From Prevotella sp. (GTDB lineage: Bacteria > Bacteroidota > Bacteroidia > Bacteroidales > Bacteroidaceae): DNA of 7,864 nt. The position numbers were made by a program, and so were the translations under genes. The stretch lies in the NCBI GenBank assembly GCA_017541365.1, contig JAFXZF010000086.1, positions 1 to 7,864 of the forward strand. Direction: 5' to 3'. Each line of letters starts with the position of its first letter. Within the stretch, counting starts at the first letter, position 1. A model generated the notes under the pieces. The model saw only the letters and a list, made by a program, of their open reading frames with translations. It searched no databases and was not told the origin of the DNA. Positions 1 to 5,674 of the stretch are shown piece by piece.

Positions 1-274
1 GTACACCACGATAGCAACCAATATCCATCAGGCGCTTGATGTTCAACTGGATCTCAGAACGGAGATCACCTTCTACTTTGAATTCAGCACCGATAATTTC
101 ACGGATCTTGGCAGCCTCATCGTCAGTCCAATCGCACACCTTTGTGTCGCGGCTAACACCGGCTTTATCCAATATCTTTGCTGAACTACTTCGACCTATA
201 CCATAGATGTAGGTCAATGCGATTTCGCCACGCTTATTCTGGGGCAAATCTACTCCAACAATTCTTATTGCCAT
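1..274 (-). CDS. rpsM: 30S ribosomal protein uS13 (S13), N-terminal part
   Basis: Small-subunit head protein that contacts the large subunit (intersubunit bridges) and the P-site tRNA. The reading frame opens with [15 protein letters not shown] and runs 91 residues without a stop to the window edge, so the C-terminal part, which holds the basic tRNA-contacting tail in this family, is missing. The family hallmark [13 protein letters not shown] (residues 23-35) is present, as is the helix-turn-helix region ending [11 protein letters not shown] at 274-272 is the natural start, because the sequence aligns from Met1 with known uS13 proteins. It is separated from rpmJ by 133 bases that contain a strong Bacteroidetes promoter, so it is probably the first gene of its own transcript (expected to continue into rpsK, rpsD, rpoA and rplQ outside the window). 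No Shine-Dalgarno sequence is visible; the leader is A-rich. Identity is very secure. Confidence 0.97.
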   Translation of the reverse strand, partial: MAIRIVGVDLPQNKRGEIALTYIYGIGRSSSAKILDKAGVSRDTKVCDWTDDEAAKIREIIGAEFKVEGDLRSEIQLNIKRLMDIGCYRGV

Positions 275-333
275 AATTGTTTGTTAATGATAAAAACTTG
301 TTAATTAACTAATTGTCAAAATTTTTGGAGGTG

Positions 334-364
334 CAAAGGTACACAATTTCCTTAACACCCCAAA
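334..364 (-). promoter_or_regulatory. Bacteroidetes-type promoter for rpsM
   Basis: Read on the minus strand there is a TTTG at 364-361, a 19-base spacer, then TACCTTTG at 341-334. This exactly matches the known primary-sigma consensus of Bacteroides and relatives (-33 TTTG, 19-21 bases, -7 TAnnTTTG). Transcription would begin a few bases downstream, around 326-331, giving a leader of about 55 bases before the rpsM start at 274. Sequence upstream of the -33 box is AT-rich. The start point itself is inferred, not seen. Confidence 0.85.
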
Positions 365-371
365 GTTTTTT

Positions 372-393
372 AACATTTAGATGCCAACATTTA
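372..393. repeat. Short direct repeat AACATTTA x2
   Basis: AACATTTA occurs at 372-379 and again at 386-393 (plus-strand reading), a 14-base period, just upstream of the -33 box of the rpsM promoter and downstream of the rpmJ stop codon. It could be a binding site or simply part of the AT-rich upstream region. I see no convincing terminator between rpmJ and the promoter; only a weak AAAGTT/AACTTT inverted pair (362-367 and 393-398). Confidence 0.3.
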
Positions 394-407
394 ACTTTTA
401 ATAATTT

Positions 408-524
408 TTAACCCTGACGAAGCTTGAACTTAGGGTTTTTCTTGTTGATTACGAAAAGGCGACCCTTACGACGTACGATAACACAGTCAGGAGTACGCTT
501 CTTCAATGATGCTCTTGTCTTCAT
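408..524 (-). CDS. rpmJ: 50S ribosomal protein bL36 (L36), zinc-ligand-depleted form
   Basis: Smallest large-subunit protein, which binds 23S rRNA. The 38-residue product starts [14 protein letters not shown] and ends NPKFKLRQG, the full family length. In zinc-binding bL36 the ligands are Cys11, Cys14, Cys27 and His33. Here these positions are Thr11, Cys14, Asn27 and Phe33, so the zinc ribbon cannot form although one cysteine remains. The gene follows infA by 36 bases, the usual infA-rpmJ pairing. No Shine-Dalgarno sequence is visible; the bases before ATG are A-rich (AGCAACAAAAG). Both ends are certain from the match to the family. Confidence 0.96.
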   Translation of the reverse strand: MKTRASLKKRTPDCVIVRRKGRLFVINKKNPKFKLRQG

Positions 525-534
525 CTTTTGTTGC

Positions 535-550
535 TATTTATATATAAATA
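535..550. repeat. 16-base AT palindrome in the infA-rpmJ spacer
   Basis: TATTTATATATAAATA is perfectly self-complementary. It is flanked by direct repeats of GTTGCT (plus-strand reading) at 530-535 and 555-560; the first overlaps the palindrome by one base. It occupies most of the 36-base spacer between infA and rpmJ. In RNA it could form only a weak all-AU hairpin (6-bp stem, 4-base loop). Function unknown; possibly an mRNA-processing or translation-spacing element, possibly chance in AT-rich spacer. Confidence 0.4.
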
Positions 551-560
551 TGTAGTTGCT

Positions 561-779
561 TTACTTGTAACGGAAACTGATACGTCCCTTGGTGAGATCG
601 TACGGACTCATCTCGACCTTTACCTTGTCGCCAGGGAGAATCTTGATGTAGTGCATACGCATCTTGCCTGAGATGTGTGCTATTATCTGCACACCGTTCT
701 CGAGCTCTACCCTAAACATGGCATTGCTCAATGCCTCGATGATTGTTCCGTCCTGTTCTATAGCAGACTGCTTTGCCAT
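561..779 (-). CDS. infA: Translation initiation factor IF-1
   Basis: Cytoplasmic factor that binds the A site of the 30S subunit and works with IF2 and IF3 in start-codon selection. The 72-residue product has the standard length and is a single S1/OB-fold domain. Conserved blocks are visible: MFRVELENG (21-29), AHISGKMR (34-41), [18 protein letters not shown] (50-67) and the basic end FRYK. It lies 40 bases downstream of map and 36 bases upstream of rpmJ, the conserved bacterial map-infA-rpmJ order. The 40-base leader includes an A-rich run on the coding strand (eight A then GAAACAAAG, about 806-791) and no Shine-Dalgarno sequence. A-rich leaders are favoured in Bacteroidetes, so this fits efficient initiation. 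No promoter consensus was seen in the spacer. Confidence 0.98.
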   Translation of the reverse strand: MAKQSAIEQDGTIIEALSNAMFRVELENGVQIIAHISGKMRMHYIKILPGDKVKVEMSPYDLTKGRISFRYK

Positions 780-819
780 AAACGATTTGCTTTGTTTCTT
801 TTTTTTGTGGTTAAGTATC

Positions 820-1614
820 TTATATCTTTACTATGCTTTCTATCTCGTCAAACGAAGAGAGTATCTCAGACTTGCCCTTGCGTATCGCTATGGTGTGCTC
901 GTAGTGGGCAGCAAACTTATTGTCGCGTGTCACCACCGACCACTTGTCAGGCAGAAGCCATATCTTGCGGTCACCCTGCGTTATCATCGGTTCGATGGCG
1001 ATACACATGGTCTCCTTGAGTTTTGGACCGTTGCCACGCTTACCGTAGTTGGGCACCTGAGGATCTTCGTGCATCGCCTTGCCTATGCCGTGACCAGTGA
1101 GTTCGCGTACTATGCCATAGCCACGTGACTCGCAGTAGTCCTGCACCGTCTGTCCGATGTCGCCCACATGACTGCCATGAACTGCCACCTCGATAGCCTT
1201 GTACAGGCTTTCCTTTGTGGTGCGCAACAGTTGCCTTACGTCATCGCTTATCTCACCTACGGGGAAGGTGTAGGCAGAGTCGCCGTTGTAGCCGTTGAGC
1301 AATGTGCCGCAATCGATGGATATCACATCACCCTCCTTGAGTATCTGGTCCTCACGTGGCACGCCATGTACAACGCACTCGTTGACTGAGGTACAGATGC
1401 TGGCAGGGAATGGGCCGCCGTAGGGATTGGGAAAGCCGAGAAACGTCGGTGTGGCACCATGGTCACGTATGAACGTATCGGCAATCTTGTTGAGCTCTGC
1501 CGTTGACACCCCTGGCTTGATATGCTTGGCGAGTTCACCAAGCGTGCGTCCAACCAGTTGGTTGGCAGCACGCATTAGTTCTATCTCTTCTTCAGTCTTT
1601 AGAAAGATAGCCAT
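820..1614 (-). CDS. map: Methionine aminopeptidase, type I
   Basis: Metal-dependent cytoplasmic peptidase that removes the initiator methionine from new proteins with small second residues. The 264-residue product has the bacterial type I length and pita-bread fold signatures. All expected catalytic residues are present: His83, metal ligands Asp101, Asp112, His175, Glu208 and Glu239, and the second histidine His182 in [12 protein letters not shown]. Trp225 matches the conserved active-site-region tryptophan, all at a constant +4 offset from E. coli. There is no extra N-terminal zinc-finger or SH3-binding linker (the type Ia form). It starts 9 bases after the secY stop codon. In many bacteria adk lies between secY and map; here it does not. 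Its location beside ribosomal genes and infA links it to co-translational processing. Confidence 0.97.
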   Translation of the reverse strand: MAIFLKTEEEIELMRAANQLVGRTLGELAKHIKPGVSTAELNKIADTFIRDHGATPTFLGFPNPYGGPFPASICTSVNECVVHGVPREDQILKEGDVISIDCGTLLNGYNGDSAYTFPVGEISDDVRQLLRTTKESLYKAIEVAVHGSHVGDIGQTVQDYCESRGYGIVRELTGHGIGKAMHEDPQVPNYGKRGNGPKLKETMCIAIEPMITQGDRKIWLLPDKWSVVTRDNKFAAHYEHTIAIRKGKSEILSSFDEIESIVKI

Positions 1615-1623
1615 CTCAAAGAC

Positions 1624-2964
1624 TTAGTAAGCACTGATACCATTCTGAGGACGAGTACGTCCAGAATTGAGCAAACCATCATAGTGGCGCATCATGAGGT
1701 GTGACTCTATCTGCTGCAGGGTGTCGATGACAACACCTACGAGGATGAGCAGTGAGGTACCACCAAAGAACTGCGAGAAGCCCTGCTGTACGTTAAGCAG
1801 TCCTGCCAGTGCTGGCATGATAGCGATAAACGCGATGAACAGAGAACCAGGCAGTGTGAGGCGTGACATTATCTCCTCAATGTAGTTTGCTGTATCCTTA
1901 CCTGGACGCACACCAGGTATGAAGCCGTTATTGCGCTTCATATCCTCTGCCATCTGGGTGGGGTTGAGCGTTATAGCAGTGTAGAAATATGTGAATGCCA
2001 CGATGAGCAGTACATATACCACATTATACAGCAGGCTACGGTTGTCGAGCAGAGAGCGTGTAAACCATCCGAGGTTGTCACTGCTGTACTGCACGATAGC
2101 GAGTGGGATGAACATCAGAGCCTGTGCAAAGATGATAGGCATCACGTTAGCAGCAAAAAGCTTCAGTGGGATATACTGACGCGCACCGCCATACTGTGTG
2201 TTACCTACGAGTTTCTTTGCATACTGTACAGGCACTTTTCGCGTTCCCTGCACGAGGAGTATTGATGCACAAACTACTGCATAGAGGATGAGTATCTCAA
2301 CGATAAACATCACCAGGCCACCACCTGTGATAGCAGTGAAGCGGCTACCTACCTCCTGGAAGAAGGACTGTGGCAGACGAGCGATGATACCGATCATGAT
2401 AATCAGTGAGATACCGTTACCTACACCCTTGTCAGTGATGCGCTCACCCAGCCAGAGGATAAACATTGAGCCGGCAGCGAGGATAATCGTTGCAGGAATC
2501 ATAAACTCTGACCATGAGAGTCCTGATGCGAGGGCACCTGGTGACTGCATCTTGAGGTTCATAAGATATGAGGGAGCCTGGAAGAGCAGGATCGCTACTG
2601 TCAGGTAGCGTGTGTACTGCATGATCTTCTTACGTCCACTCTCACCCTCACGCTGCATCTTCTGGAAAGAAGGCACAGCTATAGCCACAAGCTGCATTAC
2701 GATTGATGCAGAGATGTATGGCATAATACCGAGCGCAAAGATTGATGCGTTGGAGAATGCACCACCGGAGAACATATCGAGAAGTGACATCAAACCTCCT
2801 GCTGTCTGCTGCTGCAGCTTTTCGAGGTTTGCTGGGTTGATACCCGGCAAAACCACGAAAGAGCCGAAACGGTAGATAGCGACAAAGAGTATTGTTACGA
2901 GGAGTCGCATACGCAAGTCCTCTACTTTCCAACAGTTCTTCAGTGTCTCTATAAACTTCTTCAT
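1624..2964 (-). CDS. secY: Protein translocase channel subunit SecY
   Basis: Inner-membrane channel of the Sec translocon, partner of SecE, SecG and the SecA motor. The 446-residue product has the expected ten hydrophobic segments. TM1 lies near 20-40, the plug and TM2b region GLMSLLDMFSGGAFSNASIFALGIMPYISASIVMQ at about 57-91 (shown here only by its extent and conserved FALGIMPYISASI core), and the basic cytosolic loop with REGESGRKK near 105-113. Later hallmarks are KVPVQYAKK (243-251), GVRPGKDTANYIEEIMSRLT (351-370) and the C-terminal HLMMRHYDGLL (422-432). It follows rplO by 27 bases, a spacer largely taken up by a short hairpin, and precedes map by 9 bases. Placement at the end of the spc set is conserved. 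Start ATG at 2964 gives MKKFIETLKNCWKVEDLR, typical of Bacteroidetes SecY. Confidence 0.97.
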   Translation of the reverse strand: MKKFIETLKNCWKVEDLRMRLLVTILFVAIYRFGSFVVLPGINPANLEKLQQQTAGGLMSLLDMFSGGAFSNASIFALGIMPYISASIVMQLVAIAVPSFQKMQREGESGRKKIMQYTRYLTVAILLFQAPSYLMNLKMQSPGALASGLSWSEFMIPATIILAAGSMFILWLGERITDKGVGNGISLIIMIGIIARLPQSFFQEVGSRFTAITGGGLVMFIVEILILYAVVCASILLVQGTRKVPVQYAKKLVGNTQYGGARQYIPLKLFAANVMPIIFAQALMFIPLAIVQYSSDNLGWFTRSLLDNRSLLYNVVYVLLIVAFTYFYTAITLNPTQMAEDMKRNNGFIPGVRPGKDTANYIEEIMSRLTLPGSLFIAFIAIMPALAGLLNVQQGFSQFFGGTSLLILVGVVIDTLQQIESHLMMRHYDGLLNSGRTRPQNGISAY

Positions 2965-2973
2965 TATTACCTA

Positions 2974-2993
2974 AAGTAAAAAAGGTTTTACTT
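2974..2993 (-). promoter_or_regulatory. Perfect 8-bp hairpin between rplO and secY
   Basis: Plus-strand AAGTAAAA (2974-2981), loop AAGG (2982-2985), TTTTACTT (2986-2993). In the mRNA the 5' arm overlaps the first two read bases' worth of the rplO stop region and the 3' arm ends 9 bases before the secY ATG. The hairpin is not followed by a U-tract, so it is not a canonical terminator. It could modulate rplO-secY translational coupling or be a processing site. This is inference from position. Confidence 0.45.
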
Positions 2994-3438
2994 AAAGAAC
3001 AACAGCGTTGCCGCCTGCTGCCTTGATAGCCTCTTCTGCTGTCTTTGAGAAAGCGTTAGCCTCAACAGTGAGCTTTGCTGTGAGCTTGCCGTTAGCGAGG
3101 ATCTTTACAAGTTCCTTGCCGTTGGTGAGTCCAGCAGCCTGGAGTTCTGCTATGCCAATCTTCTCGTATCCCTTCTTCTCAGCGAGCTTCTGGAGAGTAG
3201 AGAGATTTACTGCAAAGTACTCCTTATGGTTGATGTTCTTGAATCCGAACTTAGGCACACGACGCTGCAGTGGCATCTGACCGCCTTCGAAACCAATCTT
3301 TCTCTTATAACCAGAACGTGCCTTAGCACCCTTGTGACCACGAGTAGAGGTACCGCCGAGACCTGAACCAGGACCGCGACCGATACGACGACGTGAATGG
3401 GTTGAACCAGCAGCTGGCTGCAAATTATTCAATTTCAT
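2992..3438 (-). CDS. rplO: 50S ribosomal protein uL15 (L15)
   Basis: Large-subunit protein that binds 23S rRNA during late 50S assembly. The 148-residue product has the usual length. The N-terminal glycine- and arginine-rich tail is clear: RRRIGRGPGSGLGGTSTRGHKGAKARSG spans about 16-43, followed by FEGGQMPLQRRVPKFGF (50-66). This extended tail threads into rRNA in known structures. The C-terminal globular part ends KAAGGNAVVL. It starts 26 bases after rpmD and precedes secY by 27 bases, the conserved rpmD-rplO-secY order. ATG at 3438 gives MKLNNLQPAAGS, the typical start of Bacteroidetes uL15. There is a purine-rich AAGAGAA just upstream but no full Shine-Dalgarno sequence. Confidence 0.98.
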   Translation of the reverse strand: MKLNNLQPAAGSTHSRRRIGRGPGSGLGGTSTRGHKGAKARSGYKRKIGFEGGQMPLQRRVPKFGFKNINHKEYFAVNLSTLQKLAEKKGYEKIGIAELQAAGLTNGKELVKILANGKLTAKLTVEANAFSKTAEEAIKAAGGNAVVL

Positions 3439-3464
3439 ATTCTCTTGTCGTTTAATTTTAGTTA

Positions 3465-3641
3465 TTACTCTACTACTGTTGTCAGGTGATGTACCTTGCG
3501 TATCATACCACGGATAGATGGTGTATCCTCTACCTCTACTACCTGAGAGATCTTACGGAGACCCAGTGCAAGGAGGGTACGCTTCTGGTCTGCAGAAGCA
3601 CCGATACGGCTCCTTATCTGCTTTACTTTTATTGTTGCCAT
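3465..3641 (-). CDS. rpmD: 50S ribosomal protein uL30 (L30)
   Basis: Small large-subunit protein that binds 23S rRNA. Translation of 3641-3465 gives 58 residues, beginning MATIKVKQIRSRIGASADQK and ending VHHLTTVVE before TAA. The length and the motifs QIRSRIG, TLLALGLRKI (22-31) and SIRGMIRKV (42-50) match bacterial uL30. It sits between rpsE and rplO, exactly where rpmD is expected. It is preceded by AGGAGG (3656-3651) with 9 bases to ATG, an unusually strong Shine-Dalgarno sequence for this phylum, which also confirms the start. No internal irregularity is seen. Confidence 0.97.
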   Translation of the reverse strand: MATIKVKQIRSRIGASADQKRTLLALGLRKISQVVEVEDTPSIRGMIRKVHHLTTVVE

Positions 3642-3650
3642 TTGTGTATT

Positions 3651-3656
3651 CCTCCT
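3651..3656 (-). promoter_or_regulatory. Strong Shine-Dalgarno sequence of rpmD
   Basis: AGGAGG on the minus strand, 9 bases before the rpmD ATG and starting 4 bases past the rpsE stop codon. It is complementary to the 16S 3' end over six bases. Most genes in this window have no such site, so it stands out. Confidence 0.8.
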
Positions 3657-3660
3657 ATTA

Positions 3661-4167
3661 TTAACCGTTAAATACTTTACTCATTGATATACCACGCTCG
3701 TGAGCTACTGTGTAAGCGTCACGCAACTGGCTCAGAGCCTTGATAGTTGCCTTCACGAGGTTGTGAGGGTTAGAAGAGCCCTTTGACTTAGCAAGTACGT
3801 CAGTGATACCTACGCTCTCGAGAACAGGACGCATAGCACCACCGGCAACAAGTCCGGTACCCTGTGCTGCTGGGCGCAAGAATACCTGTGCACCACCAAA
3901 GCTTACCTCTATCTCATGAGGTATTGTACCCTTAATTACTGGAACCTTAACAAGATTCTTCTTTGCTGCCTCAGTACCCTTAGCAATTGCCTGCTGTACC
4001 TCACCAGCCTTACCAAGACCCCATCCGATAGTACCATTACCGTCACCTACAACGACAATAGCAGCGAATGTGAAGGTGCGACCACCCTTTGTTACCTTAG
4101 TAACACGGTTGATAGCAACCAGCTTGTCTTTCAACTCAACGTCGCTATTTACTTTTACTTTATCCAT
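3661..4167 (-). CDS. rpsE: 30S ribosomal protein uS5 (S5)
   Basis: Small-subunit body protein near the mRNA entry channel, involved in decoding accuracy. The 168-residue product has standard length (167 in E. coli). It has the N-terminal double-stranded-RNA-binding-like domain with the loop [13 protein letters not shown] (20-32), the region where spectinomycin-resistance changes occur in other bacteria. Then come [19 protein letters not shown] (39-57) and the C-terminal domain with [19 protein letters not shown] (103-121) and [10 protein letters not shown] (127-136). The loop looks intact; Thr23 replaces the serine of E. coli, and I infer nothing about resistance from that. Spacing is 15 bases after rplR and 19 before rpmD. 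No Shine-Dalgarno sequence precedes this start. Confidence 0.98.
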   Translation of the reverse strand: MDKVKVNSDVELKDKLVAINRVTKVTKGGRTFTFAAIVVVGDGNGTIGWGLGKAGEVQQAIAKGTEAAKKNLVKVPVIKGTIPHEIEVSFGGAQVFLRPAAQGTGLVAGGAMRPVLESVGITDVLAKSKGSSNPHNLVKATIKALSQLRDAYTVAHERGISMSKVFNG

Positions 4168-4182
4168 TGCTATATAATCGTT

Positions 4183-4527
4183 TTAGAAGTTAAGACCACC
4201 CTCACGAGCTGCGTCAGCGAGAGCCTTTACACGGCCATGATAGAGATAGCCGTTACGGTCGAATACTACAGAAGTGATACCAGCAGCCTTTGCCTTCTCT
4301 GCCAAGAGGGCACCAACCTTCTGTGCCTGCTCTGTCTTTGGCATAGCCTCCAGACCGAGTGATGATGCAGAAGCGAGGGTAGTACCGGTAACATCGTTAA
4401 TTACCTGAGCGTAAATCTGCTTGTTAGAACGGAACACGCTAAGACGTGGGCGCTCTGCTGTGCCATTTACGTTTTTACGAACTCTATACTTGATTTTGAT
4501 TCGTCTTTCTACTTTCTTTATTGTCAT
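4183..4527 (-). CDS. rplR: 50S ribosomal protein uL18 (L18)
   Basis: Large-subunit protein that, with uL5 and bL25 or its relatives, anchors 5S rRNA in the central protuberance. The 114-residue product begins with a basic stretch ([16 protein letters not shown], 4-19) that contacts 5S rRNA. It then has the hallmark [19 protein letters not shown] (25-43) and the C-terminal [25 protein letters not shown] (88-112), given here by its extent and the core [17 protein letters not shown]. Length is typical. It starts 22 bases after rplF and ends 15 bases before rpsE, the standard spc order. The leader is A/T-rich without a Shine-Dalgarno sequence. Confidence 0.98.
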   Translation of the reverse strand: MTIKKVERRIKIKYRVRKNVNGTAERPRLSVFRSNKQIYAQVINDVTGTTLASASSLGLEAMPKTEQAQKVGALLAEKAKAAGITSVVFDRNGYLYHGRVKALADAAREGGLNF

Positions 4528-4549
4528 TGTCGTAATAGTTTAAAGGTTA

Positions 4550-5116
4550 TTACTTAGCTGAAGCTGACTTACCAGACTTTCTGCGGATAACCTCGCCCTG
4601 GAACAGGATACCCTTACCCTTATAAGGCTCTGGCTTACGGAAAGAACGGATCTTAGCACAAATGAGTCCGATCAACTGCTTGTCGCATGACTCAAGGATG
4701 AGCAGTGGGTTCTGGTTACGCTCTGACTTTGTCTCTACCTTCACCTCCTTAGGAAGTTCGATGATGATAGGGTGGGTATAACCGAGAGCAAACTCTACGA
4801 TGTTACCCTTGTTAGATACACGATAACCTACACCTACGAGCTCGAGAACCTTTTTGTAACCCTCGCTTACGCCTACAACCATATTATTTACCAGTGAGCG
4901 GTACAGACCGTGGAAAGCCTGCTTCTGCTTGTAGTTTACAGGGCTGTTCTCGTCAACCTCGAAAGTGATTTGACCATCTTCAACCTTTACTATTATAGAA
5001 GAGTCAACCTTCTGTGAAAGTTCACCCTTAGGACCCTTTACTGTAACAACACCATCGTTCTGTGATACTGTTACACCTGCAGGGATGCTAATTGGCAATT
5101 TACCTATTCTTGACAT
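4550..5116 (-). CDS. rplF: 50S ribosomal protein uL6 (L6)
   Basis: Large-subunit protein at the base of the L7/L12 stalk, next to the sarcin-ricin loop where elongation factors act. The 188-residue product starts MSRIGKLPISIPAGV, the near-universal uL6 N-terminus. It has the two repeated uL6 domains (about 1-82 and 83-188), with GYKKVLELVGVGYRV (86-100) and the conserved RKPEPYKGKGI (160-170) near the end. A longer reading from TTG at 5131 would add five residues, but that TTG overlaps the GGAGG ribosome-binding site, and family alignment starts at MSRIGK, so ATG at 5116 is chosen. It follows rpsH by 18 bases. Confidence 0.97.
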   Translation of the reverse strand: MSRIGKLPISIPAGVTVSQNDGVVTVKGPKGELSQKVDSSIIVKVEDGQITFEVDENSPVNYKQKQAFHGLYRSLVNNMVVGVSEGYKKVLELVGVGYRVSNKGNIVEFALGYTHPIIIELPKEVKVETKSERNQNPLLILESCDKQLIGLICAKIRSFRKPEPYKGKGILFQGEVIRRKSGKSASAK

Positions 5117-5124
5117 GTTGTAAT

Positions 5125-5129
5125 CCTCC
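5125..5129 (-). promoter_or_regulatory. Shine-Dalgarno sequence of rplF, decides the start
   Basis: GGAGG on the minus strand, 8 bases before ATG at 5116. It rules out the in-frame TTG at 5131, whose first codons would be made of the binding site itself. Confidence 0.8.
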
Positions 5130-5134
5130 AATTA

Positions 5135-5530
5135 TTAATAAACGTAGCAAAGAACCTCGCCGCCTATCTTGAGCTCAGCAGCCTCTTTGTCAGTCATTAC
5201 ACCTTTAGATGTGGACAGTATTGCGATGCCCAATCCGTTGATAACACGTGGCATGTCTTTGTAACCAGTGTACTTACGAAGACCTGGTGTAGAGACACGC
5301 TTCAAACACTTGATAGCGTTCTTCTTAGTGATAGGATCGTACTTCAATGCTACCTTGATAGCACCCTGAGGACCATCCTCGATGAACTTGTAGTTCAAGA
5401 TGTAACCTTTCTCGAAGAGGATCTTGGTGATCTCCTTCTTAAGGTTTGACGCAGGAACCTCTACCACACGGTGGTTGGCCATGATGGCGTTCCTAAGTCT
5501 TGTCAGATAATCTGCTATTGGATCTGTCAT
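5135..5530 (-). CDS. rpsH: 30S ribosomal protein uS8 (S8)
   Basis: Primary 16S-binding protein of the 30S body, and in E. coli the translational repressor of the spc operon, acting at the rplX-rplE junction. The 131-residue product has the family length. It begins MTDPIADYLTRLRNA and ends with the signature LSTSKGVMTDKEAAELKIGGEVLCYVY, of which STSKGVMTDKEA (106-117) is the diagnostic core. The gene is intact. Its context is odd: 213 non-coding bases separate it from rpsN, and eight U residues immediately precede the ATG. No Shine-Dalgarno sequence is present. rplF starts 18 bases after its stop codon. Confidence 0.97.
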   Translation of the reverse strand: MTDPIADYLTRLRNAIMANHRVVEVPASNLKKEITKILFEKGYILNYKFIEDGPQGAIKVALKYDPITKKNAIKCLKRVSTPGLRKYTGYKDMPRVINGLGIAILSTSKGVMTDKEAAELKIGGEVLCYVY

Positions 5531-5578
5531 AAAAAAAATTAGTTAATTAATCGGGGCTTCCCCGACAATATTAATTAA
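5531..5578 (-). terminator. Attenuator-like hairpin plus U-tract before rpsH
   Basis: In the mRNA, TCGGGG-AAG-CCCCGA (5565-5551) makes a 6-bp, G+C-rich hairpin. Flanking TTAATTAA copies (5571-5578 and 5543-5550) can extend it past a one-sided five-base bulge. Four bases later comes U8 (5538-5531), directly followed by the rpsH ATG. The shape resembles an intrinsic terminator, yet essential genes lie downstream, so partial termination or regulated anti-termination is more plausible than a full stop. Without the AU extension the U-tract is 12 bases from the stem, which is too far. Confidence 0.4.
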
Positions 5579-5644
5579 ATAGAAAATTGTGATAAATACC
5601 TTTTTCTTGTTCAGGTAATGAGGTTGCGTGCTCTGAGCTCTGTC

Positions 5645-5674
5645 ACCATGTGCACACCGTGTGTGGCGTGTGGT
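5645..5674 (-). other. CA/GT-rich inverted repeat in the rpsN-rpsH gap
   Basis: Plus-strand ACCA (5645-5648) pairs with TGGT (5671-5674), enclosing CACAC-CGT-GTGTG (5653-5665). A competing pairing joins TGCAC (5651-5655) with GTGCA (5673-5677). The segment is richer in G+C than its flanks and can adopt alternative folds, as a switching leader might, but low sequence complexity alone could cause this. Confidence 0.35.

Noticed and set aside
361..398. Possible terminator after rpmJ
   Set aside because: Only a 6-bp AT-rich inverted pair with a 25-base loop, and no proper stem plus U-tract.
664..1128. Open frame of 154 codons on the plus strand
   Set aside because: It lies antisense to infA and the end of map, both secure genes, and its translation resembles no family I know.
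2648..2932. Second-frame reading within secY on the minus strand
   Set aside because: Fully inside secY, out of frame, with no recognisable domain.
3916..4362. Open frame of 148 codons on the plus strand
   Set aside because: Antisense to rpsE and rplR; low-complexity translation with many Cys, Leu, Ser and Tyr residues, as expected for the reverse of ribosomal genes.
5117..5131. Five-residue N-terminal extension of rplF from TTG
   Set aside because: The extension is made of the GGAGG binding site and spacer; the family starts at MSRIGK.
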